From contig NZ_BMRN01000026.1 in NCBI RefSeq assembly GCF_014648655.1, positions 41,132 to 105,131 of the forward strand: a stretch of 64,000 bases of DNA. Direction: 5' to 3'. A program made the position numbers and the translations under genes. This document shows positions 36,993 to 44,972 of this stretch, one piece after another. The notes beneath the pieces were generated by a model, which saw only the letters and a list, made by a program, of their open reading frames with translations, was not told where the DNA came from and did no database searches. Every line of letters begins with the position of its first letter. Within the stretch, counting starts at the first letter, position 1. The stretch comes from Streptomyces atratus (lineage in GTDB: Bacteria > Actinomycetota > Actinomycetes > Streptomycetales > Streptomycetaceae).

Positions 36993-37389
36993 GGCCGGAC
37001 GTCACCCCCTCTTCCCCCGCGGCGGTGTTGTTCACTCCCCCACTGTGGCACCCGTCACTGACATCGCAATGCCAGTGGGCCAAGTGCCGGAATGCTTGCG
37101 CCGCACCCTAGTTGGGGCCTCGGCGGGCGTCATCCGGATAGCTCAGCCGTCACTCGATGGAATGGCTTTGGGTAAAGGTGCTGACGCGCCGCAGTCCTTG
37201 GGGCAGCGGCGCGTCAGTGGGTGTCGACGGGGGTTCGGAGAGTGGACTCGAGCCGCAGCCGGGGGCGGGCAGATCGGGTGACGTACCCGGCCCCGCGCCC
37301 CGGTCCGGGGCGGACCCGTACGGTCCGGGGTAACCCCCGTCCGTTCCGTTCCGTACCGGCAGTCCGTTCCGTTCCGTACCGTTCCGCTC
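36993..37389. other. Gene-free interval between purD and the M48-like gene, with short direct repeats
   Basis: 397 nt without a supportable gene. The half near the M48-like gene probably holds its promoter. The half near the purD stop contains the direct repeats described separately and runs of GGTCCGGGG/CCGTACGG that can fold into hairpins and may end purD transcription. Confidence 0.45.
37339..37381. repeat. Two exact 20-bp direct repeats downstream of purD
   Basis: GTCCGTTCCGTTCCGTACCG occurs at 37339-37358 and 37362-37381, period 23, itself built of TTCCG units. It lies within 10 nt of the purD stop and is followed by one more partial unit (TTCCG) at the stop codon. It looks like slippage-generated satellite DNA. 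Confidence 0.8.
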
Positions 37390-38640
37390 TCAGGCCTCCG
37401 CGGCCTTCTGGGCGATGTCCGTACGGAACTGCGATCCGTCGAGCCGGATCCGGGCCACCGCCGTGTAGGCGCGCTCACGGGCGCCGGCGAGGTCCTTGCC
37501 GGTCGCGGTCACGGACAGCACCCGCCCGCCCGCGCTGACGATCTCGTCGCCGTCGCGCCTGGTCCCGGCATGCAGGACGTACGCATGCGGGGCATCCTGC
37601 GCCGCCACATCGTCGAGACCGTGGATCGGGTCACCCGTGCGCGGCGTACCCGGGTAGTTGTGCGAGGCGATGACCACGGTGACGGCGGCCTCGTCGCGCC
37701 ACCTGAGCGCGGGCAGCTCGTCCAGGGTGCCGTCGGCGGAGGCCAGCAGGACACCGGCCAGCGGAGTCTTCAGACGGGCCAGGACCACCTGGGTCTCGGG
37801 GTCACCGAAACGGGCGTTGAACTCGATCACCCTGACTCCGCGCGAGGTGATCGCGAGGCCCGCGTACAGCAGCCCGGAGAACGGGGTGCCGCGGCGGCGG
37901 AGTTCGTCGACGGTCGGCTGGAGCACCGACTGCATGACCTCGTCGACCAGCTTGGGGTCGGTCCACGGGAGCGGGGAGTACGCGCCCATGCCGCCGGTGT
38001 TCGGGCCCTCGTCGTTGTCCAGGGCGCGCTTGAAGTCCTGCGCGGGCTGGAGCGGCAGCACGGTGGTGCCGTCCGTGATCGCGAAGAGGCTTACCTCGGG
38101 GCCGTCGAGAAACTCCTCGATGACCACGCGGTCGCAAGCCAGGGCATGGGTACGGGCCGCCTCGACGTCGTCGGTGACGACGACGCCCTTGCCGGCGGCG
38201 AGACCGTCGTCCTTGACGACGTACGGGGCACCGAACGCATCGAGGGCTGCGTCGATCTCGGCGGGGGTGGTGCAGACGTAGCTGCGGGCGGTCGGAACGC
38301 CTGCCCCGGCCATCACGTCCTTGGCGAACGCCTTGGAGCCCTCCAGCTGGGCCGCCTCACCGGACGGGCCGAAGCAGGGGATGCCCGCGGCGCGCACGGC
38401 GTCGGCGACGCCGGCGACGAGCGGTGCCTCCGGGCCGACGACCACCAGCTCGGCGCCCAGATCAGTGGCGAGGCGCGCGACGGCGTCGCCGTCGAGTGCG
38501 TCGACCGGGTGCAGTTCGGCCACCTCTGCGATGCCGGCGTTGCCGGGAGCGCAGTACAGAGCGGTGACGTCGGGGTCGAGGGAGAGAGAGCGGCACAGGG
38601 CATGTTCGCGGGCGCCGCCGCCGATGACGAGGACCTTCAC
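37390..38640 (-). CDS. purD: Phosphoribosylamine-glycine ligase (GAR synthetase)
   Basis: Second step of purine synthesis: ATP-dependent ligation of glycine to phosphoribosylamine. 416 residues of ATP-grasp fold. N-terminal VKVLVIGGGAREHALC, then VVGPEAPLVAGVADAVRAAG, PYVVKDDGLAAGKGVVV, EEFLDGPEVSLFAITDG, GGMGAYSPLPW and EFNARFGDPETQV. The start is GTG at 38640. It lies 93 nt after dnaX on the same strand; purC and purD are near each other but not in one operon. Confidence 0.97.
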   Translation of the reverse strand: MKVLVIGGGAREHALCRSLSLDPDVTALYCAPGNAGIAEVAELHPVDALDGDAVARLATDLGAELVVVGPEAPLVAGVADAVRAAGIPCFGPSGEAAQLEGSKAFAKDVMAGAGVPTARSYVCTTPAEIDAALDAFGAPYVVKDDGLAAGKGVVVTDDVEAARTHALACDRVVIEEFLDGPEVSLFAITDGTTVLPLQPAQDFKRALDNDEGPNTGGMGAYSPLPWTDPKLVDEVMQSVLQPTVDELRRRGTPFSGLLYAGLAITSRGVRVIEFNARFGDPETQVVLARLKTPLAGVLLASADGTLDELPALRWRDEAAVTVVIASHNYPGTPRTGDPIHGLDDVAAQDAPHAYVLHAGTRRDGDEIVSAGGRVLSVTATGKDLAGARERAYTAVARIRLDGSQFRTDIAQKAAEA

Positions 38641-38733
38641 GGTGTGCAGCCTAGCCGCCGGGGTGCGGCGGCCTTGACGGACGCCGCTCCGTGGACAGTC
38701 CGTGAGGTGTACGACGCCCCCGCCCGGCCCGCG

Positions 38734-40902
38734 CTACTCGTTGGTGAACTCCTCGACGACCGTGGCGCCCAGCTCGCGGACGATCAGGTCGTGCCCGGAG
38801 AGCGCCGAGTCGACGAGATCCGGGTCGTCCGCCTCCGGGGTGTCGTCCTCGGGAGCGACCGATCGCGGGGGTTCGGGCGCGGAGTACGACTGCGGTACGG
38901 GCTCCGCGGCAGGTGCGGCGCCCGTCTGCTGGTGCGGGGCGGGGGCGGGCCGGGGTTCGTAACTCTGCTGGGGCGCTGGGGCCGGACGCTGCGGCGCGGG
39001 CGCGACGGCGGAGGGGCGGCCGCCACCGGTCTGCGGGGGTGCGCCCGCACCGCCCGACGGGTCGACGATCGCCTCGATCTTCCACTGTGCGTTGAACCGC
39101 TCGGCGAGGGCCTGCTTCAGCACGTCCTCGCTGCCGCTGCTCGTGAAGTTGTCGCGCGCGCCCGCGTTCAGGAAGCCGATCTGCAGGGTGGTGCCGTCGA
39201 AGCCGGTGACCTGGGCGTTCTGGCTGAGCAGGATCCAGGTGAACCGGCGGCGGTTCTTCACGGCCTCCAGGATGTCCGGCCACATGTTCCGTACCTGGCC
39301 GGCGCCCTGTGTCATTCCCGCGCTCGGTTCGACGGCGGGCACCGGTGCCGCGGGCGCGGCCTGGGCCGGGGCGGTGGCCGGGGCTGCCTGCGGGACGGGC
39401 GACTGGCCGGGAGCGGAAGCGGTCGGCCAGCCACCGGGACGGCGGCCCGATTCCGGGGCGGCAGCTGTTGGCCAGGCGCCGGGGCGCTGGCCTCCCGCGG
39501 GAGCCGGGGCCTCGGCCGGCGGCTGCGGAGCGACGGGGGCCACGGGCTGCGCGGGTGCCGGGGGCGCTGCGACGGGTGCGTGCGGCGCCGCGGGGGCGGG
39601 TGCCTCGCCCCGTACCGCCGCACGCGCGGCAGCGGGTCCGGCGCCGGGCTGCACGGCCGGGGCGACGGGGACGGGGGCATGGGCCAGAGCCTCCGGCCCG
39701 GGTACGTACCCCATGGCGGGCCCCGTACCAGCGGTCGCGAAGGACGCACCGCGCTCCAGCCGGTCGAGCCGGGCCTGCAGCGAACGCTCGTCGTCGAAGG
39801 CCGCGGGCAGCAGCACCCGGGCACAGATCAGCTCGACCTGGAGGCGCGGCGAGGTCGCCCCGCGCATCTCCGTCAGCCCCTCGTTGACCAGGTCGGCGGC
39901 GCGGCTCAGCTCGGCGGCGCCGAAGACGGACGCCTGGGCCTGCATCCGCTCGACGACATCGGCGGGAGCATCGATCAGGCCCTTCTCCCCGGCGTCCGGC
40001 ACGGCGGCGAGGATCACCAGGTCACGCAGTCGCTCCAGGAGGTCGGCGACAAAGCGGCGCGGGTCGTTGCCCCCCTCGATCACCCGGTCCACGACCTCGA
40101 AGGCCGCGGCCCCGTCGCCCGCCGCGAAGGCGTCCACGATCGAGTCGAGCAGCGAGCCGTCCGTATAACCGAGCAGGGAGGTCGCCATGGCGTATGTCAC
40201 ACCGTCGTCGCCCGCGCCGGCCAGCAGCTGGTCCATCACGGACATCGAGTCACGCACGGACCCGGCCCCGGCCCGCACGACCAGCGGCAGCACGCCGTCT
40301 TCGACGTAGCTGTTCTCCTTGCCGCAGACCTCGGCGAGATATTCGCGCAGCGTCCCCGGCGGCACGAGGCGGAACGGGTAGTGGTGCGTACGCGACCGGA
40401 TCGTGCCGATGACCTTCTCGGGCTCGGTGGTCGCGAAGATGAACTTGAGGTGCTCCGGCGGCTCCTCGACCACCTTCAGCAGGGCGTTGAACCCCGCCGA
40501 TGTGACCATGTGCGCCTCGTCGATGATGTAGATCTTGTAACGACTCGACGCGGGCCCGAAGAACGCCTTCTCCCGCAGATCACGGGCGTCGTCCACGCCA
40601 CCGTGCGATGCGGCGTCGATCTCGATGACATCGATCGATCCCGGCCCGTTGCGCGCGAGGTCCCGGCAGGACTGGCACTCTCCGCAAGGCGTGGGCGTCG
40701 GCCCCTGCTCGCAGTTCAGACAGCGGGCGAGGATGCGCGCGCTGGTCGTCTTGCCGCAGCCGCGCGGACCGCTGAACAGGTACGCGTGATTGACCCGGTT
40801 GTTCCGCAGGGCCTGCTGCAGCGGGTCAGTGACATGCTCCTGCCCGATGACCTCGGCGAACGACTCGGGGCGATAGCGGCGGTACAGCGCAAGGGACGAC
40901 AC
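38734..40902 (-). CDS. dnaX: DNA polymerase III subunit gamma/tau
   Basis: Clamp-loader ATPase of the replisome, about 722 residues. I start at the GTG at 40902 (VSSLALYRRYRPESFAEVIG), the conserved N-terminus; the frame extends 30 codons upstream into the SRP RNA region. Walker A GPRGCGKT (45-52), zinc Cys at 64, 73, 76 and 79, DEAH-like IYIIDEAHM, and sensor 1 FIFATTEPEKV. A long Pro/Ala-rich linker (about 395-550) precedes the C-terminal domain (ILEAVKNRRRFTWILLSQNA). No slippery A-run that would give a gamma form is obvious. Confidence 0.95.
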   Translation of the reverse strand: MSSLALYRRYRPESFAEVIGQEHVTDPLQQALRNNRVNHAYLFSGPRGCGKTTSARILARCLNCEQGPTPTPCGECQSCRDLARNGPGSIDVIEIDAASHGGVDDARDLREKAFFGPASSRYKIYIIDEAHMVTSAGFNALLKVVEEPPEHLKFIFATTEPEKVIGTIRSRTHHYPFRLVPPGTLREYLAEVCGKENSYVEDGVLPLVVRAGAGSVRDSMSVMDQLLAGAGDDGVTYAMATSLLGYTDGSLLDSIVDAFAAGDGAAAFEVVDRVIEGGNDPRRFVADLLERLRDLVILAAVPDAGEKGLIDAPADVVERMQAQASVFGAAELSRAADLVNEGLTEMRGATSPRLQVELICARVLLPAAFDDERSLQARLDRLERGASFATAGTGPAMGYVPGPEALAHAPVPVAPAVQPGAGPAAARAAVRGEAPAPAAPHAPVAAPPAPAQPVAPVAPQPPAEAPAPAGGQRPGAWPTAAAPESGRRPGGWPTASAPGQSPVPQAAPATAPAQAAPAAPVPAVEPSAGMTQGAGQVRNMWPDILEAVKNRRRFTWILLSQNAQVTGFDGTTLQIGFLNAGARDNFTSSGSEDVLKQALAERFNAQWKIEAIVDPSGGAGAPPQTGGGRPSAVAPAPQRPAPAPQQSYEPRPAPAPHQQTGAAPAAEPVPQSYSAPEPPRSVAPEDDTPEADDPDLVDSALSGHDLIVRELGATVVEEFTNE

Positions 40903-40978
40903 ACATACGAGGTTATCCGGGCGGACCGACAACCGGCCCCGGACCGCCGAAGCGCCGCACACCCCCTGGAAACACAAG

Positions 40979-41068
40979 GGCCCCCCACGCACCCGCCAGA
41001 GCCAACCTACCCTTGCTGCCTTCCGGCCCTGGGGGAGTTCAGTCAGATAGCGCCACGTGAGGGGCTGA
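40979..41068 (-). ncRNA. ffs: Signal recognition particle RNA, small (4.5S) type
   Basis: Read on the minus strand, the segment contains the SRP core GGCCGGAAGGCAGCAAGGGT: GGAA tetraloop plus the asymmetric internal loop bound by Ffh. The flanks pair, with CAGCCCCTCACGTGGCGC at the 5' side and GGCGGGTGCGTGGGGGGC at the 3' side, giving one long hairpin of about 90 nt. Ends are approximate. It lies about 75 nt upstream of dnaX on the same strand, a common arrangement in actinobacteria. Confidence 0.9.
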
Positions 41069-41200
41069 AGCCCACCTTAGCCGATCCCCACCCCTGCCAG
41101 TCCACTGCCCCACCTTCCGGAACCTCCCCGGACGAGCCCGAGGCGAGCCGGAGGGGAACGGGTTCGCGAGCACTCCTCAACGTCTTGTATTGTTTGCCGC

Positions 41201-41288
41201 GGAGGATTCGCCTAGTGGCCTAGGGCGCACGCTTGGAAAGCGTGTTGGGGGCAACCCCTCACGAGTTCGAATCTCGTATCCTCCGCCA
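41201..41288 (+). tRNA. tRNA-Ser (GGA), integration site
   Basis: A class II tRNA with acceptor GGAGGAT/ATCCTCC, anticodon stem CACGC/GCGTG and loop TTGGAAA (anticodon GGA), a long variable arm (TTGGGGGCAACCCCTC), T-arm CGAGTTCGAATCTCG, and encoded CCA. TATTGT at 41188-41193 may be the -10 of its promoter. The 3' half is repeated at 44153 beyond an integrase remnant, so this tRNA is an attachment site. Confidence 0.95.
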
Positions 41289-41310
41289 TTGCTCTCACCG
41301 GGCAATACGT

Positions 41311-41344
41311 CGAAGGGCCCCGCTGCTTGCAGTGGGGCCCTTCG
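41311..41344 (+). terminator. Terminator of tRNA-Ser
   Basis: A 16-bp stem (CGAAGGGCCCCGCTGC, one G-T) with a 2-nt loop. The same hairpin, slightly diverged, follows the second copy of the tRNA 3' end at 44205-44238. Confidence 0.85.
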
Positions 41345-41368
41345 ACGTTCGTAGTCTCATCTGCAGTC

Positions 41369-41640
41369 TCAACGAGACTCTTCGGAACCCTCCGCGCCGC
41401 TGCCGTCAGCGTCGTTGGCCACTTCCCAGATGAGTCCTCCGACCCGCTGCGCGACGTCGGCGAGGATGCCGCCCGTCACGTGCTGGCACCGGGCCGCCAT
41501 CGCTGTCGACGGCCAGTCCGTGATCTGCATCACGACCCGTTCAGGGACACCGGGAATGAACAGAACGGTTGCCGCAGTGTGCCGGGCATCGTGCGGGCGC
41601 CCGACGCTCACCGAACTCGAAGCCCGTCGGCCCGTCAGGC
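41369..41640 (-). pseudogene. Tyrosine-recombinase (phage-type integrase) C-terminal remnant, catalytic Tyr replaced by Cys
   Basis: The minus strand encodes the last 85 residues of a site-specific integrase: RPHDARHTAATVLFIPGVPE contains the HxxR box of the active site, followed by WPSTAMAARCQHVTGG and DVAQRVGGLIWEV. The expected sequence is AxRYQHV. At 41487-41485 the codon is TGC (Cys) instead of TAC (Tyr), a one-base change that removes the nucleophile. Upstream in this frame the sequence no longer resembles an integrase, so the N-terminal and core-binding domains are gone. The position next to a tRNA 3' end is standard for such genes. Confidence 0.85.
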
Positions 41641-41644
41641 CCGG

Positions 41645-42128
41645 CCGGTCGGCGCCCGCGCCCCTCGCCGGCCCGCCACCCGCGGCTACGCCGGCCTCGC
41701 TGCGGCAGCTGCCGCACGCCACCGCCGCGTCGTGCCCGTAGCGACGCGTCGGCTGGGAGTACCTGATGCACGGGCCCACTTTCCACGGAGAACAGCCCAG
41801 GGCCGCCGCTGCCCGCTCCACGGCTGTGATCCACGTGACCCGCCGACTGCGCTGGGCCGGCATGCGGGCGAGCGCGGGGCCGGGCTTCGCTCCTGAACCA
41901 GCCTTCCTCGCCGACGCGTCAGGCCCGGCCGATCTCCCGCAGAGCTGCCGCGCAGCCACACCGCCGGAGTGCGCGGCCGGGGCCGTAAGTGAGGCTGACA
42001 CCAATGGGATTGGGGGGACAGCCGTAGTGAATACGGACGGCCGCGTCTTTAGCGTCTGACGGTATGAAATGTGTGCAGAACAGCGCGACGACATCCCTGA
42101 CCGGTTCACATCGCCGGGCGTGGAGACT
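41645..42128. other. Degraded sequence inside the integrative element
   Basis: About 480 nt between the integrase remnant and the serine-hydrolase remnant with no supportable gene. It is probably decayed integrase and cargo sequence. The segment 41990-42075 is less GC-rich than average and might include the former promoter of the hydrolase remnant. Confidence 0.4.
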
Positions 42129-42130
42129 GT

Positions 42131-42435
42131 CGTGCCCTGTTCGGCAGAAGGCCGGTGCCCGCGCGCCGGCTCGCCGAGATGAAGCGCACCGTCCCCACTG
42201 ACGCGGACAGGGTCTGGCCCGGCGCCCGGTACGGGCTCGGTCCGATCGCCACCCTCTGAAGCGCGGCGGCACGCAGTGGGGAAACGCCGGGACGGTACCC
42301 GGCGGACACCGCGCACTGGGCGCGGTCGGCCCCGGCAGCCGCAGCACCTCCCTCACTCACCAGGCCCACAAGGACTTCCTCCCCGTCGTGGGCACAGCCT
42401 TCCGCACCACCAAGCACCTCCAGGAGACCAAGTGA
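42131..42435 (+). pseudogene. Beta-lactamase/D-Ala-D-Ala carboxypeptidase-family serine hydrolase, frameshifted 3' remnant
   Basis: Two plus-strand frames join into the C-terminal part of a secreted serine hydrolase. The first reads RLAEMKRTVPTDADRVWPGA then RYGLGPIATL and hits TGA at 42257. The second, shifted by one base, continues PLKRGGTQWGNAGTVPG (the usual GGxxWGHxG element) and ends KHLQETK at TGA 42433-42435. A one-base deletion around 42250-42256 (ACCCCT to ACCCT) would explain it. The N-terminal catalytic SxxK half is absent. Its stop overlaps the next gene's GTG (GTGA), so the two were once an operon. Confidence 0.65.
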
Positions 42436-44009
42436 TCAACCCCAGCCCGGCCGTGCGCCGCGCCTCGGCCGTGGGCCTGGCCCTCGCCGCCTGCCTCACC
42501 GCTTCCCCCTCAATGGCCACTGCGGCTCCCGCCGGGGCAACGGCCAAGAATGGCGCCGGGGCCGGACTCGACCGCTACTACCAGCAGAATCTCAGCTGGG
42601 GAAGCTGTGCCGAGGGCCCCGACGACACGATGGGCCGCGACCTGGACAAGGCAGGCGTGCAGTGCGCGGAGGTGACCGTACCGCTGGACTACGCCGACCC
42701 CCGGGGCCGTACGATCACCGTCGCAATATCCCGGCTCAAGGCCACCGACACCCGCCACCGCATCGGCGCGATCCTGCTCAACGAAGGCGGCCCCGGCAGC
42801 CCCGCCCTGTTCTCCCCGCCGACCGCCCGCGAGGGGATGAAGAAGGTCGGCCCGCGCTACGACATCATCGGCTTCGACCCGCGCTTCGTAGGCCGCAGCA
42901 CCCCGCTGGACTGCGGCTGGCCCGTGGGCACCAATCTCCTCTCGGCCGGTCTCAGCCGCGCGAGCTTCGAGCGCCAGGTCGCCTTCCAGAAGAACCTGGC
43001 CGACAAGTGCCGCGCCACCAGCTCGTCGTTGCTGCCGCATGCCAGCACCCGCAACACGGCCCGCGACATGGACGTCATCCGGGGCGCGCTCGGCGAGCGG
43101 AAGATCTCTTACCTGGGCTACTCGTACGGCACCTACCTGGGCACCGTCTACACCCAGATGTTCCCCGGCCGCTACGACCGCATGGTCCTGGACGGGGCCA
43201 TCGACCCGCGCCGCTTCGGCCCCCAGCTGCTGCGGGACGTCGTCGGCGAGAACGAGCAGGCACTCGCCGACTGGGCCACCTGGGCGGCGCAGCGCGACAA
43301 CGCCTACGGCCTCGGCCGCACCCGCGCCGAAGTCCTCGCCACGATCGACCGCATCGTCGCGGCATCCGCGCGCGGCCCGCTCACCGTCGGCACCGCGCCC
43401 GAGACCTTCCGACTCGATGACACCCAGGTCCCGTTCCTCCTCCTCAACGCGATGGCCGACGACACCGACCCGGAGCGGGCGTTCCTCGGCGAGCAGCTCT
43501 CCGTACTGGCCAAGGCCGCGGCCGGGCAGCCGACCCGACTGTCACCGCAGTTCACCGCCTTGTTGCGACTCCTGCTGACCGGCGAGACCCGCAACGGCAG
43601 CCCGCAGACCGCGATCATCTGCGGGGACAAGGCCGCCCCGCGCGACCCCGAGGTCTACTGGCAAGACATCGAGCGCAACCGCGCGAAGCACCCGCGGTTC
43701 GCCCCGCTCACCAACAACATCAGCCCATGCGCCTTTTGGGACCGGCCCCGCGAGGAACCCACCCAGATACGCCGCGACGCCTCCCCGCTGATCGTGTCCG
43801 CCACCGGCGACCCGCGCACCCCGCACACGGGCGCCGTCGCCCTGCACGGCCTGCTGCCGAGCTCCAAGCTGATCACACTCAAGGGCGCCAACCGCCACGC
43901 GATCTACGCCTCGTACGGCAACACCTGCGTGGACAACAAGGTCAACCGGTACCTGGCCACCGGCAAACTGCCGGCGAACGACCGGACCTGCGTCAAGCAG
44001 GCCCGGTAG
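42432..44009 (+). CDS. Secreted alpha/beta hydrolase (tripeptidyl aminopeptidase-like, S33 type)
   Basis: A 525-residue exported serine hydrolase predicted to cleave peptides or related substrates outside the cell. The GTG at 42432 has AGGAGA 5-6 nt upstream. A signal peptide (VRRASAVGLALAACLTASPSMATAAPA) is followed by the hydrolase core. The oxyanion element is LLNEGGPGSP, nucleophile Ser231 is in YLGYSYGTYLG, acid Asp460 is in SATGDPRTP and base His489 is in GANRHAIYAS, so the triad is complete. The C-terminal TAP-like domain is present with its usual Cys pair (CVDNKVNRYL; DRTC). It is the only intact gene inside the decayed element. Confidence 0.88.
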   Translation: MINPSPAVRRASAVGLALAACLTASPSMATAAPAGATAKNGAGAGLDRYYQQNLSWGSCAEGPDDTMGRDLDKAGVQCAEVTVPLDYADPRGRTITVAISRLKATDTRHRIGAILLNEGGPGSPALFSPPTAREGMKKVGPRYDIIGFDPRFVGRSTPLDCGWPVGTNLLSAGLSRASFERQVAFQKNLADKCRATSSSLLPHASTRNTARDMDVIRGALGERKISYLGYSYGTYLGTVYTQMFPGRYDRMVLDGAIDPRRFGPQLLRDVVGENEQALADWATWAAQRDNAYGLGRTRAEVLATIDRIVAASARGPLTVGTAPETFRLDDTQVPFLLLNAMADDTDPERAFLGEQLSVLAKAAAGQPTRLSPQFTALLRLLLTGETRNGSPQTAIICGDKAAPRDPEVYWQDIERNRAKHPRFAPLTNNISPCAFWDRPREEPTQIRRDASPLIVSATGDPRTPHTGAVALHGLLPSSKLITLKGANRHAIYASYGNTCVDNKVNRYLATGKLPANDRTCVKQAR

Positions 44010-44152
44010 CGCTTCTGAAACGGTAGGAAACGCCGCCCCGTCACGACGTCCGTTCCCTCTTTCCAGGTCAGCAGGTCCCCCAGGGCGGAGTGCAGCACCG
44101 TTCAAAAGCCAGGTCTGCCTCAGCGCACTGCAGGTCGGAACGCTTCCGCATG

Positions 44153-44182
44153 CCCTCGAGTTCGAAGCTCGGATCCTCCGCC
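44153..44182 (+). repeat. Duplicate of tRNA-Ser 3' end (right att-like remnant)
   Basis: CTCGAGTTCGAAGCTCG followed by GATCCTCCGCCA matches the T-arm, acceptor and CCA of the tRNA-Ser at 41259-41288 with a few changes, two of which keep the T-stem paired. No D-arm or anticodon arm precedes it, so it is not a tRNA gene. The following 56 nt also match the downstream region of the real tRNA, including the terminator. Confidence 0.75.
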
Positions 44183-44204
44183 AGTGCCTCATCGGGCACG
44201 ATGC

Positions 44205-44238
44205 CGAAGGGCCCCACCGCTCGCGGTGGGGCCCTTCG
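44205..44238 (+). terminator. Duplicated terminator hairpin at the right att-like remnant
   Basis: A perfect 16-bp stem (CGAAGGGCCCCACCGC) with a 2-nt loop, a diverged copy of the tRNA-Ser terminator. It now lies about 200 nt after the alpha/beta hydrolase gene and may end that transcript. Confidence 0.8.
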
Positions 44239-44244
44239 ACGTTC

Positions 44245-44720
44245 CGTTCGGGACATGCAGTCCCCGGTAGTCCTTCTTGGTTCCACGAGCTTTCAACCGT
44301 CGCTGAAAGTTCCGGGATCGAGAGGATCTGCCGGGGGCCTGGCCAGAGCCAACGAGAGGGTCACTCGGTTCGGCGAACGTCTCCGCCGTCGGTGCGGCTC
44401 GCTCTGGTTTTCTGGTGTATTGAAGATTGTCCTCCCTATTTCTCCCAGGTCAAGGGTTTCCGGACCATTACGGACAAAACTTCAGGTTTCGACGCCCAGG
44501 GCCGCGGCCGGTCGGCGGTGGTTCTTCCAGAACAGAGGAATGCCGCTTCCCCGGCTTCGCCGTGCCGGAGGAGCTCGCGGCCGGAGGAGCTCGCGCCGGC
44601 CGAGGCCGGTGCGTCCCAAAGCGGCGCGCGCCGATGACTCCATTGGTCCGCCATTGCTCGCGGAACCACAGCGTCACTCGCAGGCTGAGGCGGGGGTACT
44701 ACGGGAAGGGCGGCCCCTTG
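44245..44720. promoter_or_regulatory. Gene-free interval upstream of the ferredoxin-P450 operon, with a 16-bp tandem duplication
   Basis: 476 nt without a convincing gene. The 16-bp unit GCCGGAGGAGCTCGCG is present twice in tandem at 44564-44595. TCCGCCATTGCTC at 44647-44659 repeats 13 nt found at the tRNA-Ser 3' end (41282-41294). The stretch 44400-44480 is relatively AT-rich (TGGTGTATTGAAGATTGTCC) and is the likely promoter area for the operon. Confidence 0.5.
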
Positions 44721-44972
44721 ATGAGGCTTGTAGTCGATCTCAATCGGTGTCAGGGGTACGCGCAGTGCGCCTTCCTCGCACCCGATGTCTTCGCCATGCA
44801 CGGCGAGGAGTCGCTGTTGTACAACCCGCACGCCGACGAGACGCATCGGGATCAGGTGCTTCGTGCCGCCACTGCGTGTCCGGTGCAGGCGATTCTGGTG
44901 GACGACATGAGTGATGCGTCGGCCGCGGCAGGGGACATCGCCGGGCGAGAGGGGCCGGCCGGTGTCCGGTGA
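44721..44972 (+). CDS. 3Fe-4S ferredoxin, electron carrier for the adjacent P450
   Basis: An 83-residue single-cluster ferredoxin. Three cysteines are placed as in P450-linked [3Fe-4S] ferredoxins: Cys10 and Cys16 in NRCQGYAQCAF, and Cys53 in TACPVQAI. The position that would hold a fourth ligand is not Cys. The ATG at 44721 follows GGGAAGGG. The acidic C-terminal tail is longer than usual. It overlaps the reductase gene by 11 nt, so production of the two is coupled, and the P450 follows: a complete three-component electron chain in one operon. Confidence 0.9.
   Translation: MRLVVDLNRCQGYAQCAFLAPDVFAMHGEESLLYNPHADETHRDQVLRAATACPVQAILVDDMSDASAAAGDIAGREGPAGVR

Larger units (their letters stand above)
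41250..44240. mobile_element. Decayed integrative element in tRNA-Ser(GGA)
   Basis: Left boundary: 3' part of intact tRNA-Ser. Right boundary: a diverged copy of that 3' part plus terminator (44153-44238). Inside: a minus-strand integrase remnant next to the tRNA, debris, a serine-hydrolase remnant and an intact hydrolase gene. No replication, transfer or excisionase gene is visible. Size (about 2.9 kb) and decay show it is a remnant that cannot move by its own integrase. Confidence 0.7.

Noticed and set aside
37570..41223. A 1,217-codon plus-strand open frame opposite purD and dnaX
   Set aside because: Antisense to two essential genes with intact motifs; it also runs through the SRP RNA.
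41645..42316. Full-length integrase gene starting at 42316
   Set aside because: The frame stays open to there, but only the last 85 codons resemble an integrase; the upstream part lacks the core-binding domain and its composition is noise-like.
42276..42431. N-terminal extension of the alpha/beta hydrolase
   Set aside because: The frame is open but Arg/Pro/Gly-rich, and a proper ribosome site plus signal peptide begin at 42432.
44436..44720. A longer ferredoxin starting at 44427
   Set aside because: The extension (RRPGPRPVGGGSSRTEECRF) is not ferredoxin-like and the true N-terminus MRLVVDLNRCQG has its own ribosome site.
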